Positions 16,301-25,486 of a stretch of DNA of 64,000 nucleotides are shown piece after piece. Origin of the DNA: Bradyrhizobium sp. AZCC 1719 (GTDB lineage: Bacteria; Pseudomonadota; Alphaproteobacteria; Rhizobiales; Xanthobacteraceae); NCBI RefSeq assembly GCF_036924525.1, contig NZ_JAZHRU010000001.1, positions 6,601,001-6,665,000 of the forward strand. Reading direction: 5' to 3'. The notes under the pieces are model-generated. The model had not been told where the DNA came from. It saw nothing but the letters and a program-made list of their open reading frames with translations, and made no database searches. Both the position numbers and the translations under genes were made by a program. The stretch's first letter is position 1, and each line of letters begins with the position of its first letter.

Positions 16301-16522
16301 GTGCCCTACGCGCTGTTCGCCGACGACAGGCAGATCGGTCCTGGCCTGCCGACTGAGGCAGAGGTCTGGAAGCAGGCCCTCGACGCTTCCCTGATTTCCG
16401 ATCTTCCCGTTACTGACGAAGCAGGCGGGGCGGTTCTGTTGACCCGCTATCACGTGAAGGAAATCAGGGAAGAGTGTTGCGCGCCGGATCCGGCCTGGAG
16501 GCTTCCGGACGAAATTTCCTGA
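16301..16522 (+). CDS. Small conserved-looking protein of unknown function
   Basis: A 73-residue soluble acidic protein (MPYALFADDRQIGPGLPTE...) that I do not recognise. It starts at GTG 16301 behind GGGGAGAGG with good spacing. It contains two adjacent cysteines (EECCAPD), many acidic residues and no membrane segment. An intrinsic terminator directly precedes the ribosome site, so expression may depend on read-through or on a promoter between them. The opposite strand downstream carries another small gene that converges on it. Confidence 0.65.
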   Translation: MPYALFADDRQIGPGLPTEAEVWKQALDASLISDLPVTDEAGGAVLLTRYHVKEIREECCAPDPAWRLPDEIS

Positions 16523-16540
16523 CGCCGCCTTGCCAGGGCT

Positions 16541-16750
16541 TCACGCAGATCCCTCTTGTGCCTGCTTGACGAAGGTCAGACCGCTCACGGTCAGCCGTTC
16601 CTCGTTGGTTTCGCCTTCGGCCACCAGCCTTTCAAGATAGGTTTCGAGTTCCGGCAGCTTGCGGTCGAAATCGGCGCCAAGGCCCATCAGCTCGCAGGCT
16701 TTCCTGATGCGCTCGATGGGTTTGTCGAAAATATTGATCTCGGTATGCAT
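16541..16750 (-). CDS. Small helical protein of unknown function
   Basis: A 69-residue soluble protein, MHTEINIFDKPIERIRKACE..., predicted mostly helical (KLPELETYLERLVAEGETNEER). The ATG at 16750 follows AGGAGG at ideal spacing, which strongly supports translation. No family is recognised. It converges on the 73-residue gene at 16301, and the bidirectional terminator at 16250-16283 may end its transcript. Confidence 0.7.
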   Translation of the reverse strand: MHTEINIFDKPIERIRKACELMGLGADFDRKLPELETYLERLVAEGETNEERLTVSGLTFVKQAQEGSA

Positions 16751-16832
16751 CCCGGCCTCCTATTCCCGCGACAATTCATAGTGGCCCCAGGAGTTCCAAA
16801 GCGCTGCCCAAGTGTGCTACAATCCAACGGTC

Positions 16833-17261
16833 ATGCTGAAGCAACTAATTATATGCGCACTGCAAGCCGCGATCGTCCTGATCGTGCTTTCAATCGCGCC
16901 TTCTGTTGCCCAAGCCCATGTCGGCCATGCGCACCATGCTGCCGCTGATATCCACGGCGCCCCTGGTCATGCCGCCTTAAATCCATCCGAACGGGCGGTG
17001 ACGCAAATAGTGTTGCAACAGGCTCAACGGGGACAAACCGAGACACCCGCCTCTTCTGACCGGAATTGCGTCGGCGCCTGCTGCACCTTGACATGCGCCG
17101 CTTGCTGTGCGGCCGGGTTGCCGAGCTTTGTGCAACTCGTCTCTCTCCCCCGGTCGACAACACGTGTGGCATTTGTCCCGTCCCCGATAAGGCCAGACCG
17201 CGCGCCTGATTCCCTCAGGCGCCCTCCCAAAATACTTCATCTGAACGCAAACGATCAGTGA
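16833..17261 (+). CDS. Exported His/Cys-rich protein heading the RND efflux cluster
   Basis: A 142-residue protein with a hydrophobic N-terminus (MLKQLIICALQAAIVLIVLSIAPSVAQA), a His-rich start to the mature part (HVGHAHHAAADIHG), and a cysteine cluster (CVGACCTLTCAACCAAG). The Pro/Arg-rich C-terminus (IRPDRAPDSLRRPPKI) resembles DUF2946-type proteins found with copper and other metal-resistance genes. Periplasmic metal binding is likely but unproven. The ATG at 16833 begins the signal peptide. It lies 61 bases upstream of the RND adaptor gene on the same strand and is probably co-transcribed. Confidence 0.75.
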   Translation: MLKQLIICALQAAIVLIVLSIAPSVAQAHVGHAHHAAADIHGAPGHAALNPSERAVTQIVLQQAQRGQTETPASSDRNCVGACCTLTCAACCAAGLPSFVQLVSLPRSTTRVAFVPSPIRPDRAPDSLRRPPKILHLNANDQ

Positions 17262-17322
17262 ATTTGCGCGGCCCGCGTTACGGCCGGCGGCTGACGGTCA
17301 TTCAGACTGAAGGATTCTTGGT

Positions 17323-18981
17323 ATGCTTTCCTATTTCGGGCGCGCCCTGCGTGCTCTCGCGGCAGTCGCAGCTCTGTGCGCTGCGATCGCTCCCGCTTCC
17401 GCCCATGAGGGTCATGACCATGGCGAACAACCTGCCGTCTCGGCAGGCGCGTTGCCGCGTGGCGAGGCCGATTCCAACGCATTCGAGATCGTTGCCGTCG
17501 CCCGCGGCGACCATCTTGAGATCCATCTCGATCGGTTCGCTACGAACGACCCGGTGACCGGTGCAGTACTTGAAGTTGAAACTCCCGGCGGCCCCGCAAG
17601 GGCTACCGAGAATGCCGACGGCACATACCGACTAGCGGCGCCGTGGCTGGCAAAGAACGGACGTACCGAACTCATTTTTACCGTTACGGTGGGAGACGCC
17701 ACCGACATTTTGCCGATGACGATTCAGACTGCGCGTGAGACGGCGCAAAGTGCCTTGCCAGGTGCAGCGACTCATGGCGAACGCATTGGCCAGACTTCGA
17801 TCCTTCTCGCTCTGGGCGGCCTGGTGGCGGGCGCGCTGCTAACGGCCGTGGCGCTCCGTGGGCGACGAGCGGCGGCCATCATCGCCATCCTTGCTGCGCT
17901 CACCGGGGTCCGCGAGACGAAAGCGCATGAAGGCCACGGCCATGAGGAAGACAAGGCGCAAGTCGCGATCAGCGCCGTTTCAGGAGAACGCGCCCAGCGC
18001 CTGTCGGATGGGACGGTGTTCGTGCCCAAGACGGTGCAGCGGATATTTGCGCTGCGGACGCTCGTCGCCGAACAGGCGAAGCACAGGAAGGTCACCGAAC
18101 TTCCAGGCAGGATCATTCCCGATCCCAATGCCAGCGGGTATGTGCAATCCGCCGTGGGCGGCCGGCTTTCCGCGCCGGCGGAGGGTTTTCCTCGACTGGG
18201 CACACGGGTCAAACAGGGCGACATCCTGGGCTACGTCACGCCACCGATTCAGGCGATCGATATTTCCGACATGCGGCAGCGCCAAGGTGAACTCGATCAG
18301 CAAATCTCGATCGTGGAACGCAGGTTCGCACGTTACGAACAACTCGCGCCGTCGGGCGCTATTTCCCGGACCCAACTCGAGGACACGCGGCTGGAGCTGG
18401 AAGGACTGCGCGAGCGGCGCGCATCGATTGAAAAATCGCGCCGCGACCCCGAACCGCTGATTGCCCCGGTCGCGGGCGTCATCGCTGAAGGCAGCGCCGT
18501 GGCCGGCCAAATCGTCCAGCCAAGCTCCGTGGTCTTCAACATCATCGATCCCGCGCGGCTTTGGGTCGAGGCGCTCAGCTTCGAGACCGTCGAACCATCG
18601 CAGGGTGCACGGGCGTCGACCTATACGGGCAGAAATTACGACCTCACCTATCGCGGTACCGGCTTCGCCGATCGCAGCCAGTCGGTGCCGGTGCATTTTG
18701 CCGTAACGGGCAACACGGCGGGGCTCAGGGCCGGCCAGTTCCTGACCGTGCTGGTCGCCACCGACGAAACAAAGGAAGGCCTCGCGGTGCCGCGCAGCAG
18801 TGTCGTGCGCGGGTCGAATGGCCAGGATTTCGTGTATGAGCACGTCGCGCCTGAGCGGTTCGTGGCAAGGAGCGTGCGCACGGAGCCGCTCGACGGCGAC
18901 CGGGTGCTGATCGTGTCCGGTTTCTCTCCGGGCAAGCGGGTGGTGTCGCAAGGCGCGGACCTGCTCGATCACGTGCGCTGA
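17323..18981 (+). CDS. RND efflux adaptor (CzcB/CusB type) with fused N-terminal metal-binding module
   Basis: A 552-residue periplasmic adaptor of a heavy-metal RND pump. Residues 1-28 are a signal peptide, followed at once by HEGHDHGEQ. A beta-rich domain (about 45-140) follows, then two hydrophobic stretches (about 163-183 and 186-200), then a second HEGHGHEED. The ordinary adaptor begins only after that: the barrel-sandwich halves are GYVQSAVGGRLSAPAEGF and PLIAPVAGVIAEGSAVAGQ, with a helical hairpin between (MRQRQGELDQQISIVERR). The second hydrophobic stretch plus HEGH looks like the original signal peptide of a standard CzcB, now internal. The pump gene follows after 12 bases. No outer-membrane partner gene is present. 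Confidence 0.9.
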   Translation: MLSYFGRALRALAAVAALCAAIAPASAHEGHDHGEQPAVSAGALPRGEADSNAFEIVAVARGDHLEIHLDRFATNDPVTGAVLEVETPGGPARATENADGTYRLAAPWLAKNGRTELIFTVTVGDATDILPMTIQTARETAQSALPGAATHGERIGQTSILLALGGLVAGALLTAVALRGRRAAAIIAILAALTGVRETKAHEGHGHEEDKAQVAISAVSGERAQRLSDGTVFVPKTVQRIFALRTLVAEQAKHRKVTELPGRIIPDPNASGYVQSAVGGRLSAPAEGFPRLGTRVKQGDILGYVTPPIQAIDISDMRQRQGELDQQISIVERRFARYEQLAPSGAISRTQLEDTRLELEGLRERRASIEKSRRDPEPLIAPVAGVIAEGSAVAGQIVQPSSVVFNIIDPARLWVEALSFETVEPSQGARASTYTGRNYDLTYRGTGFADRSQSVPVHFAVTGNTAGLRAGQFLTVLVATDETKEGLAVPRSSVVRGSNGQDFVYEHVAPERFVARSVRTEPLDGDRVLIVSGFSPGKRVVSQGADLLDHVR

Positions 18982-18993
18982 AGGAACACGTTC

Positions 18994-21900
18994 ATGTTCA
19001 CATTCCTGGTCAGCGCCTCCCTCCGCAACCGCCTCCTCATTCTTGCGATCGCGGGCATCCTCGTTGTGCTCGGCGCCTATACCGCGCGCCGGCTGCCGGT
19101 CGACGTGTTCCCCGACCTCAATCGTCCGACCGTCACGATCATGACGGAGTCGGAAGGCTACGCGCCGCCGGAAGTCGAGCAGCTCGTCAGCTTCCCGATC
19201 GAAACCCAGATGAATGGCGTGCCGGGTGTCAGTCGCGTGCGCTCGGTCTCAGGCATCGGGCTTTCGATCGTCTACGTGGAGTTCGACTGGGGAACCGATA
19301 TTTACCGCAACCGTCAACTGGTCGCGGAACGTCTCGCACAGGTGCAGAGCCAACTGCCTTTGAACGTCACCTCGCAGATCGGCCCCATCAGTTCGATTAT
19401 GGGTCAAATTCTGCTGGTCGCGGTGACGTCGAAGACGGCCTCCCCGATGGAGGTGCGCGAGATCGCCGATTTCACGATCAGGCCGCGGCTGCTCGCCATA
19501 CCCGGCGTCGCGCAGGTGATCCCGATCGGCGGCGAGGTCCGCCAGTACCGGATTGCGCCGCTGCCTTCTGCGTTGCGCGCACTCGGTGTGAGCTATGAGC
19601 AGGTCGAGTTGGCGCTGAGGCAGTTCGGCACCAATACCGGCGGTGGATTCACCGATCAGAACGCCCGCGAATATCTGATCCGGAATATCGGGCGCACCAC
19701 GAGCCTGGAAGACCTGCGTAACATCGTCGTTACTACCATCGAGGGACGCCCTATCCTGCTGCGGCAGGTGGCGAACGTCGACTTTGCGCCCAAGGTCAAA
19801 CGCGGCGATGCAGGCTATATGAGCAGGCCCGCTGTGATCGTCTCGGTCGAGAAGCAGCCTAACGTCGATACAGTGCGGCTGACGCAACAGATCACGCAGG
19901 CGCTCGCCGAGCTGGAGCCCAGCCTGCCGTCCGGCGTGAAAGCCAATGAAATCATCTTCCGGCAGGCTGACTTCGTTGAAAACTCGATCCAGAACCTCGA
20001 ACGGGTATTGCTCGAAGCAGCGCTCGTCGTAGCGGCCATCCTGTTCGCATTTCTCCTCAACTGGCGCACCACGGCAATCTCGCTTACGGCGATCCCGGTC
20101 TCGATCCTGACCACAGCCATCATCTTCACGCTGCTCGGTCTCTCGATCAATACGATGACCCTGGGAGGACTCGCTATCGCCATCGGCGAACTGGTCGACG
20201 ACGCCGTCGTCGATGTCGAGAACATCTTCCGCCGACTGCGCGAGAACAGGGAGCAAGGCAATCCCCGTTCAGTTTTCGACGTGGTGGTTTCGGCATCCAA
20301 CGAAGTGCGATCGGGAATTGTTTATGCCACGATGATCATCGTCCTCGTGTTCGTGCCGCTGTTTGCGCTCTCGGGCATCGAGGGACGACTGTTCGCACCG
20401 CTGGGCCACGCCTACATCATCTCGATCCTCGCAAGCCTGCTGGTTTCGATCACGCTGACGCCCGTGTTGGCCTACTACCTGCTACCGGGGATGAAGCGGC
20501 TAACGGAACGGGAGAGCTGGCTTGTTCGCAAGCTCAAGTCCGCCAACCATGCCGCGCTCCGGTTCGCTTTCGCCCGCAAAGGATTGCTGCTTAGCCTGAC
20601 TGCGCTCGCCGTGTTGGGCGCCGGCGCGGGCGCATTCGCCTTGAAGCGCGCGTTCCTGCCGGCTTTCAATGAGGGTACTTTCACGATCAACATTGCGTTC
20701 GCCCCGGGAGTTTCGCTCTCGGAATCCGGCCGGGTGGGATCGATCGCGGAACGCCTGCTGCTCGATGTGCCGGAAGTAATCAGTGTTGGGCGGCGGACAG
20801 GGCGCGCTGAGCTGGACGAGCACGCTGAAGGCGTCCATTCCTCGGATCTTGAAGTCGATCTCAAGCCCTCGCGGCGGCCAAAATCCGAGATCGTCGCGGA
20901 TATTCGTTCCCGGCTTTCGGTGCTGCCGCTCTCGATCAATGTCGGGCAGCCGATCTCGCACCGGCTCGATCACCTGCTCTCGGGCGTTCGTGCCGAACTC
21001 GCCCTCAAACTGTTCGGCGACGACCTCGACACGCTGCGAAACAGCGCAGAGGAACTCCGTGCACGGCTCGCCAAGATTGACGGCATCCAGGACCTCCAGG
21101 TCGAAAAGCAGGTGCGTATTCCGCAACTCGAAGTCCGCGTCGATTATACGCGGGCGGCATTGTATGGCGTGCAGCCCGGTGCCGTTACGGAACAATTATC
21201 GCGGCTATCGAGTGGGCGCGTCATCTCGCGCGTGGTCGATGGCTACAAACGCCACGACGTGGTCATGAGGCTGCCCGAGCGGCTGCGCACCACCGAGAAG
21301 CTTGGCGAGCTCCTGATCAAGACCCCCTCCGGCTGGATACCGGCACGTCAGATCGCGGACGTGAAGGAAACGGATGGGCCGAACCAAATCCTGAGAGAGA
21401 ACGGCCGCAGACGCATTGTCGTGCTGGCGAACTCCGACGGCAAAACCGACATGGCGGAGATCGTGCGCCGCATTCGCGCCGAATTGCAGGCGACGAGCCT
21501 GCCGCAGGGCGTCACCGCGAACCTTGAAGGCACATTCCAGGCTCAGGAGGAAGCCAGCCTCAGAATCGGTGTCCTTTCAGCCATTTCTCTCGCGCTGATC
21601 TTTGCGATTCTCTATAGCCGCTATCGCTCCGCCGTGCTGGCCTTGATCATCATGGGTGGCGTCCCGCTCGCGCTGGTCGGCTCGGTTGCGGCGCTGGCGC
21701 TGACCGACCAGCCGCTATCCGTCGCCAGCATGGTCGGATTCATCACACTGACGGGAATCGCGACACGCAACGGGATTCTGAAGATAAGCCACTACATCAA
21801 TCTTGCTTTGCAGGAACGGATGCCGTTCGGGCCGGAGCTTGTGATCCGCGGAAGCCTCGAGCGCATGACGCCTGTGCTGATGACCGCGCTTTCCGCGGGG

Positions 21901-22122
21901 CTTGCGCTGTTGCCGCTGCTTATCGCGGCGGACGAGCCGGGGAAGGAAATCCTGCACCCCGTCGCGGTGACGATCTTCGGTGGGCTTATCAGCGCGACCC
22001 TGCTCGATGCGCTGATTACGCCGGTCCTGTTTCTCATGTTCGGCAAAAAGCCGCTGATGCGGCTGATGCAGCGGCAGTCCGACGAGTCTCTCGGGAAACA
22101 TGCTGCCTCACATTCCTATTGA
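18994..22122 (+). CDS. Heavy-metal RND efflux pump, CzcA/CusA family
   Basis: A 1,042-residue inner-membrane RND transporter with the usual 12 membrane segments and two large periplasmic loops. The N-terminus has the family pattern [23 protein letters not shown]4 carries the proton-relay acids in [22 protein letters not shown], and the second half repeats the fold ending [20 protein letters not shown]. Such pumps expel divalent or monovalent heavy metals from periplasm and cytoplasm using proton flux. The metal cannot be decided from motifs alone; His-rich neighbours suggest Cu, Zn, Co or Ni. It is preceded by its adaptor and followed by a small periplasmic protein, all in one operon. Confidence 0.94.
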   Translation: MFTFLVSASLRNRLLILAIAGILVVLGAYTARRLPVDVFPDLNRPTVTIMTESEGYAPPEVEQLVSFPIETQMNGVPGVSRVRSVSGIGLSIVYVEFDWGTDIYRNRQLVAERLAQVQSQLPLNVTSQIGPISSIMGQILLVAVTSKTASPMEVREIADFTIRPRLLAIPGVAQVIPIGGEVRQYRIAPLPSALRALGVSYEQVELALRQFGTNTGGGFTDQNAREYLIRNIGRTTSLEDLRNIVVTTIEGRPILLRQVANVDFAPKVKRGDAGYMSRPAVIVSVEKQPNVDTVRLTQQITQALAELEPSLPSGVKANEIIFRQADFVENSIQNLERVLLEAALVVAAILFAFLLNWRTTAISLTAIPVSILTTAIIFTLLGLSINTMTLGGLAIAIGELVDDAVVDVENIFRRLRENREQGNPRSVFDVVVSASNEVRSGIVYATMIIVLVFVPLFALSGIEGRLFAPLGHAYIISILASLLVSITLTPVLAYYLLPGMKRLTERESWLVRKLKSANHAALRFAFARKGLLLSLTALAVLGAGAGAFALKRAFLPAFNEGTFTINIAFAPGVSLSESGRVGSIAERLLLDVPEVISVGRRTGRAELDEHAEGVHSSDLEVDLKPSRRPKSEIVADIRSRLSVLPLSINVGQPISHRLDHLLSGVRAELALKLFGDDLDTLRNSAEELRARLAKIDGIQDLQVEKQVRIPQLEVRVDYTRAALYGVQPGAVTEQLSRLSSGRVISRVVDGYKRHDVVMRLPERLRTTEKLGELLIKTPSGWIPARQIADVKETDGPNQILRENGRRRIVVLANSDGKTDMAEIVRRIRAELQATSLPQGVTANLEGTFQAQEEASLRIGVLSAISLALIFAILYSRYRSAVLALIIMGGVPLALVGSVAALALTDQPLSVASMVGFITLTGIATRNGILKISHYINLALQERMPFGPELVIRGSLERMTPVLMTALSAGLALLPLLIAADEPGKEILHPVAVTIFGGLISATLLDALITPVLFLMFGKKPLMRLMQRQSDESLGKHAASHSY

Positions 22123-22150
22123 TCGCTCAAGTCTTGAAAGGAGACCGCCC

Positions 22151-22516
22151 ATGAAGTTCAGATATCTCGCTCTCGGCGCCGCCCTGCTGGCGGGGATTCC
22201 GGCATACGCACACGAGCCGAAAGCGTCCCATGGCGGGCGTCTCGCCGAAGCCGGTCCATACCATGTGGAACTTGTCTTGAAGGACAAGGCGATTGAAATC
22301 TTCCTCATTGGCGAAAACGACAAGCCGGTTGACCCGAAGGGCTTCAAGGGCGTTGCCATTTTCAATCTTGGAGGAAAGGCCGAACGCATAACGCTCGCTC
22401 CTTCGGAAAGGAACAACCTGAGTGGAACAGCGGCCACGGCCCTACCGGCCAATCCCAAGGGTGCGGTTCAACTCACAGCGCCCGACGGCAAGACTGCAAC
22501 GGCACGATTTGACTGA
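22151..22516 (+). CDS. Small periplasmic protein of the RND efflux operon
   Basis: A 121-residue exported protein. The signal peptide MKFRYLALGAALLAGIPAYA is followed by HEPKASHGGRLAEAGPYHVELVLKD, a His-containing strand, and a beta-rich body (DKAIEIFLIGENDKPVDPKG). It is very similar in style to the N-terminal metal-binding module fused to the adaptor upstream, so it may be a free periplasmic metal carrier for the same pump (inference). AAAGGAG precedes the ATG at 22151; an upstream in-frame ATG at 22100 lies inside the pump gene. It is the last gene of the cluster, followed by a hairpin. Confidence 0.82.
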   Translation: MKFRYLALGAALLAGIPAYAHEPKASHGGRLAEAGPYHVELVLKDKAIEIFLIGENDKPVDPKGFKGVAIFNLGGKAERITLAPSERNNLSGTAATALPANPKGAVQLTAPDGKTATARFD

Positions 22517-22541
22517 CGCGCCCGTCGCGGCCATGGGCGCG
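22517..22541. terminator. Hairpin between efflux operon and glnE
   Basis: CGCGCCC, an 11-base loop, then GGGCGCG immediately after the stop of the small periplasmic protein gene and just beyond the convergent glnE stop. It could serve both transcripts; there is no T-run. Confidence 0.5.
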
Positions 22542-22549
22542 CCAGTAAC

Positions 22550-25486
22550 CTAGCCCCCGCCCATCAGTGCCTGAAAAATCCGCCTCACCTCGGCCTGGGT
22601 TTCACGTAGCCGCGCTTCCAGCGTCGAGAAATCCGGCGTGTCGCCGGCGCGCGCCATGACGCGCAAGAGGTTCTCACCCGACGTCTCCGGCTTGAATTTG
22701 CCGGTGACGCAAAGCCGGAGGATCTGCGTCAGGTCGTGATAGAGTCGCGCCGCCGAACGCAAAATCTCGGCGTCGGATGGCGGCAGCACGCCGAGGCGTG
22801 CGGCGTTATCAAGCACCTGCAGCGTGGAGACGCTGAGGATCTCGGGCTTCTCCGAGGCGTGAACGAGCTGCAAATACTGCGCGATGAAATCGATGTCGAC
22901 CAGGCCGCCGGCGGCCTGCTTGAGGTTCCAGATGTCGTCCTCGCCCTTCTCCAGCGCAATCGCCCGGCGCATGTCGGCGACGTCGCCGGCGGTAGAGGCC
23001 GCATCGCGCGGCCGCGTCAGCACGTTGCGGATCGCGTCCTCGATCTCTTTCCGAAACGCCGGTGAAGCCGAGATCACTCGCGCCCGCGTCAGCGCCATGT
23101 GCTCCCAGGTCCAGGCTTCGCGTTCCTGATAGTCGGAAAAGGAATCGATCCGCGACGCCAGCGGCCCGGCGCGGCCCGACGGCCGCAGCCGCATATCGAC
23201 CTCATAGAGTACGCCGTAATTGGTCCGCGTCGTAAACGCCGAGATCAACCGCTGGGTCAGCCGCGTAAAATATTGCGCGCCGTGCAGCGATCGTTCGCCG
23301 TCGGAATCGGGATTGTCCGTGTCGAAATCATACAGCAGGATCAGGTCGAGATCGGAAGATGCCGTCATCTCGCGGCTGCCGAGCCGGCCCATCGCGACGA
23401 TCGCGGTCTCCTGTCCCTTGATGCGGCCGTACTGGGTCGCGAACTGGTCTCTCACCAGGCCGTGCACGGTATGCACGATGCCCTCGGCGACGTCGGCAAA
23501 GGCGACGCCGGCGTGCTGGGCGGAAACCGTGCCGGACAGGATCCGCGTGCCGATCAAAAACAGGCTCTCCTGCCCGAACAGCCGCAGGCGATCGAGAAAG
23601 TCTTCGTAAGAGTCCGCGTCCTTCAGCGTCGCCGCCAGCCGCGCCGACAATTCCTTTCGGTCCGGCATCGCGCCGAAGAAACGGGGATCGATCAAGCCGT
23701 CCATGATCTGCGGCTGGCGCGCCAGCATGTCGCCGAGCCGCGGCGCGGCGCCGAGGATCAAGGCCACCAGCGCGACCAGGTCGCGGTTCTGGCTCAACAG
23801 TGAAATCAGCCGGCCGCCGCGCTGCAATGCGCCGAGAAAGCGATCGAACGTGGTCACGGCGTCGTCGGGGTCTTCGGCATGCGCGAGACCGTGGATCAGG
23901 CCGGGCACGAATTCGATGAAGGCAGCCTTGGTCGCCTCGTTGCGGAGCGCGCGATAGTTGCCCTGCATCCAGTGCTGCAGGGTGCCAGCCACCGCGACGG
24001 GCTTCTTGAAGCCGAGCATCGTCAGGTGATCGAGCAGACGCGCATCCTCAGGCCCACCTGCATAATTGAGCTGCGGCAGCTTCACCGTGCCGGTCGGATC
24101 GCCTTCGAACAACTTGCCGTAATGTCCCTGCACGATGTTGAGATGGCCTAGCAAGTCCTTCGCAAAGGCCGCCCGGCTCTCATAGCCGAAGAAGTTTGCA
24201 AAGCGCTCCACGGCCTCGGCATCCTCGGGCAGCGCATGGGTCTGCTCGTCCGAGATCATCTGCAGCCGGTGCTCGACGCGGCGCAGGAACTCATAGGCCG
24301 CGGTCAACTCGTCGTGGGCCTGAAAGCTGATCCAGTTGCTGGTCGCCAGCACCTGCAACGCATGGAGCGTGGGGCGCACCCGCAGTTCCGGATGGCGGCC
24401 GCCGGCAATGAGCTGTTGCGTCTGCGCGAAGAACTCGATCTCACGGATGCCGCCGCGGCCGACCTTAACGTTATGACCTTCGACCGCGATCTCGCTCTGG
24501 CCGCGATAGGTCTGCATCTGCCGCTTCATGTCGTGGACGTCGGCGAGCGCGGCAAAATCCAGATGCTTGCGCCAGACGAACGGCGACAGTTCCGCGATCA
24601 GCGCCTCGCCCGCCTTGGCGTCGCCGGCGCAAACGCGCGCCTTGATCATCGCGGCGCGTTCCCAGGTCCGCCCTTCCCGCTCGTAATAGTGAAGCGCCGC
24701 CTCGGTCGATATCGCCACCTGCGTCGAGGCCGGATCGGGGCGCAGGCGCAGATCGACGCGGAACACGTAACCCTCGCCGGAGCGCTGCTGCAGCAGGCGG
24801 GCGAGCGCCTGCGTCACCCGCACGAAGAACGGCGCAGGCTCGATGTCTGCTACCAGCGAGGTGCGGGTGGGATCGAAAAACACGATCAGGTCGATGTCGC
24901 TGGAGTAGTTCAATTCGCCCGCGCCCATCTTGCCCATCGCGAGCACGATCAATCCGCTGTCCTCCTCCGGTCGATCATGATTGAGCGCGGTCATGCGGCC
25001 GCGCGTGACCTCCTGACGTAGCAGAAAGCGCAGCGCCGTCTGCACGGACACGGTTGCAAGATCGGTCAGCGCCGCCGTCACGCGCATCACCGGCCAGACC
25101 CCGCCGATATCGCACAGCGCGATCAATAACGCGGCCTCCGATTTCATGCGGCGAAGCAGATGCATCACGTCGGCCTCGCCCGCGGCAGCGAGTACGTCGC
25201 GCGTGCCTTTCTCGATCAGCGAGGTGAGATGTGGTTCCGGGTCGCATGCCAGCAAGCGCAGCAGCCGAGCGGCGTCAGCCCGGATCAGGTCGAACAGGTA
25301 TGGCGAGAACTCGGCGATGCCAAGCAGGATGGTCCTGGCGAGCGGGCGATCCAGCCACGCCTTGATCTCAGCCGATTGCTCCGGCTCCAGTTCGGCGAGC
25401 CAGTCTCCCAGGCGTCGTTCGGCATTACTGCTGGCTGCGATATGCGGCCCGCTGACGAACCGCGCGGCCAAGGCGGAGGAATTCAT
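22550..25486 (-). CDS. glnE: Glutamine synthetase adenylyltransferase/adenylyl-removing enzyme
   Basis: A 978-residue bifunctional GlnE, which adds AMP to or phosphorolytically removes it from glutamine synthetase in response to PII and glutamine. Two nucleotidyltransferase halves are visible: MGKMGAGELNYSSDIDLIVF (deadenylylating half) and MGRLGSREMTASSDLDLILL (adenylylating half), each with its metal-binding Asp pair, separated and followed by helical domains. Length matches the family. The ATG at 25486 overlaps the stop of the upstream sensor kinase as ATGA, so it is the third gene of a regulator-kinase-glnE operon, an uncommon setting for a nitrogen-control enzyme. Confidence 0.97.
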   Translation of the reverse strand: MNSSALAARFVSGPHIAASSNAERRLGDWLAELEPEQSAEIKAWLDRPLARTILLGIAEFSPYLFDLIRADAARLLRLLACDPEPHLTSLIEKGTRDVLAAAGEADVMHLLRRMKSEAALLIALCDIGGVWPVMRVTAALTDLATVSVQTALRFLLRQEVTRGRMTALNHDRPEEDSGLIVLAMGKMGAGELNYSSDIDLIVFFDPTRTSLVADIEPAPFFVRVTQALARLLQQRSGEGYVFRVDLRLRPDPASTQVAISTEAALHYYEREGRTWERAAMIKARVCAGDAKAGEALIAELSPFVWRKHLDFAALADVHDMKRQMQTYRGQSEIAVEGHNVKVGRGGIREIEFFAQTQQLIAGGRHPELRVRPTLHALQVLATSNWISFQAHDELTAAYEFLRRVEHRLQMISDEQTHALPEDAEAVERFANFFGYESRAAFAKDLLGHLNIVQGHYGKLFEGDPTGTVKLPQLNYAGGPEDARLLDHLTMLGFKKPVAVAGTLQHWMQGNYRALRNEATKAAFIEFVPGLIHGLAHAEDPDDAVTTFDRFLGALQRGGRLISLLSQNRDLVALVALILGAAPRLGDMLARQPQIMDGLIDPRFFGAMPDRKELSARLAATLKDADSYEDFLDRLRLFGQESLFLIGTRILSGTVSAQHAGVAFADVAEGIVHTVHGLVRDQFATQYGRIKGQETAIVAMGRLGSREMTASSDLDLILLYDFDTDNPDSDGERSLHGAQYFTRLTQRLISAFTTRTNYGVLYEVDMRLRPSGRAGPLASRIDSFSDYQEREAWTWEHMALTRARVISASPAFRKEIEDAIRNVLTRPRDAASTAGDVADMRRAIALEKGEDDIWNLKQAAGGLVDIDFIAQYLQLVHASEKPEILSVSTLQVLDNAARLGVLPPSDAEILRSAARLYHDLTQILRLCVTGKFKPETSGENLLRVMARAGDTPDFSTLEARLRETQAEVRRIFQALMGGG

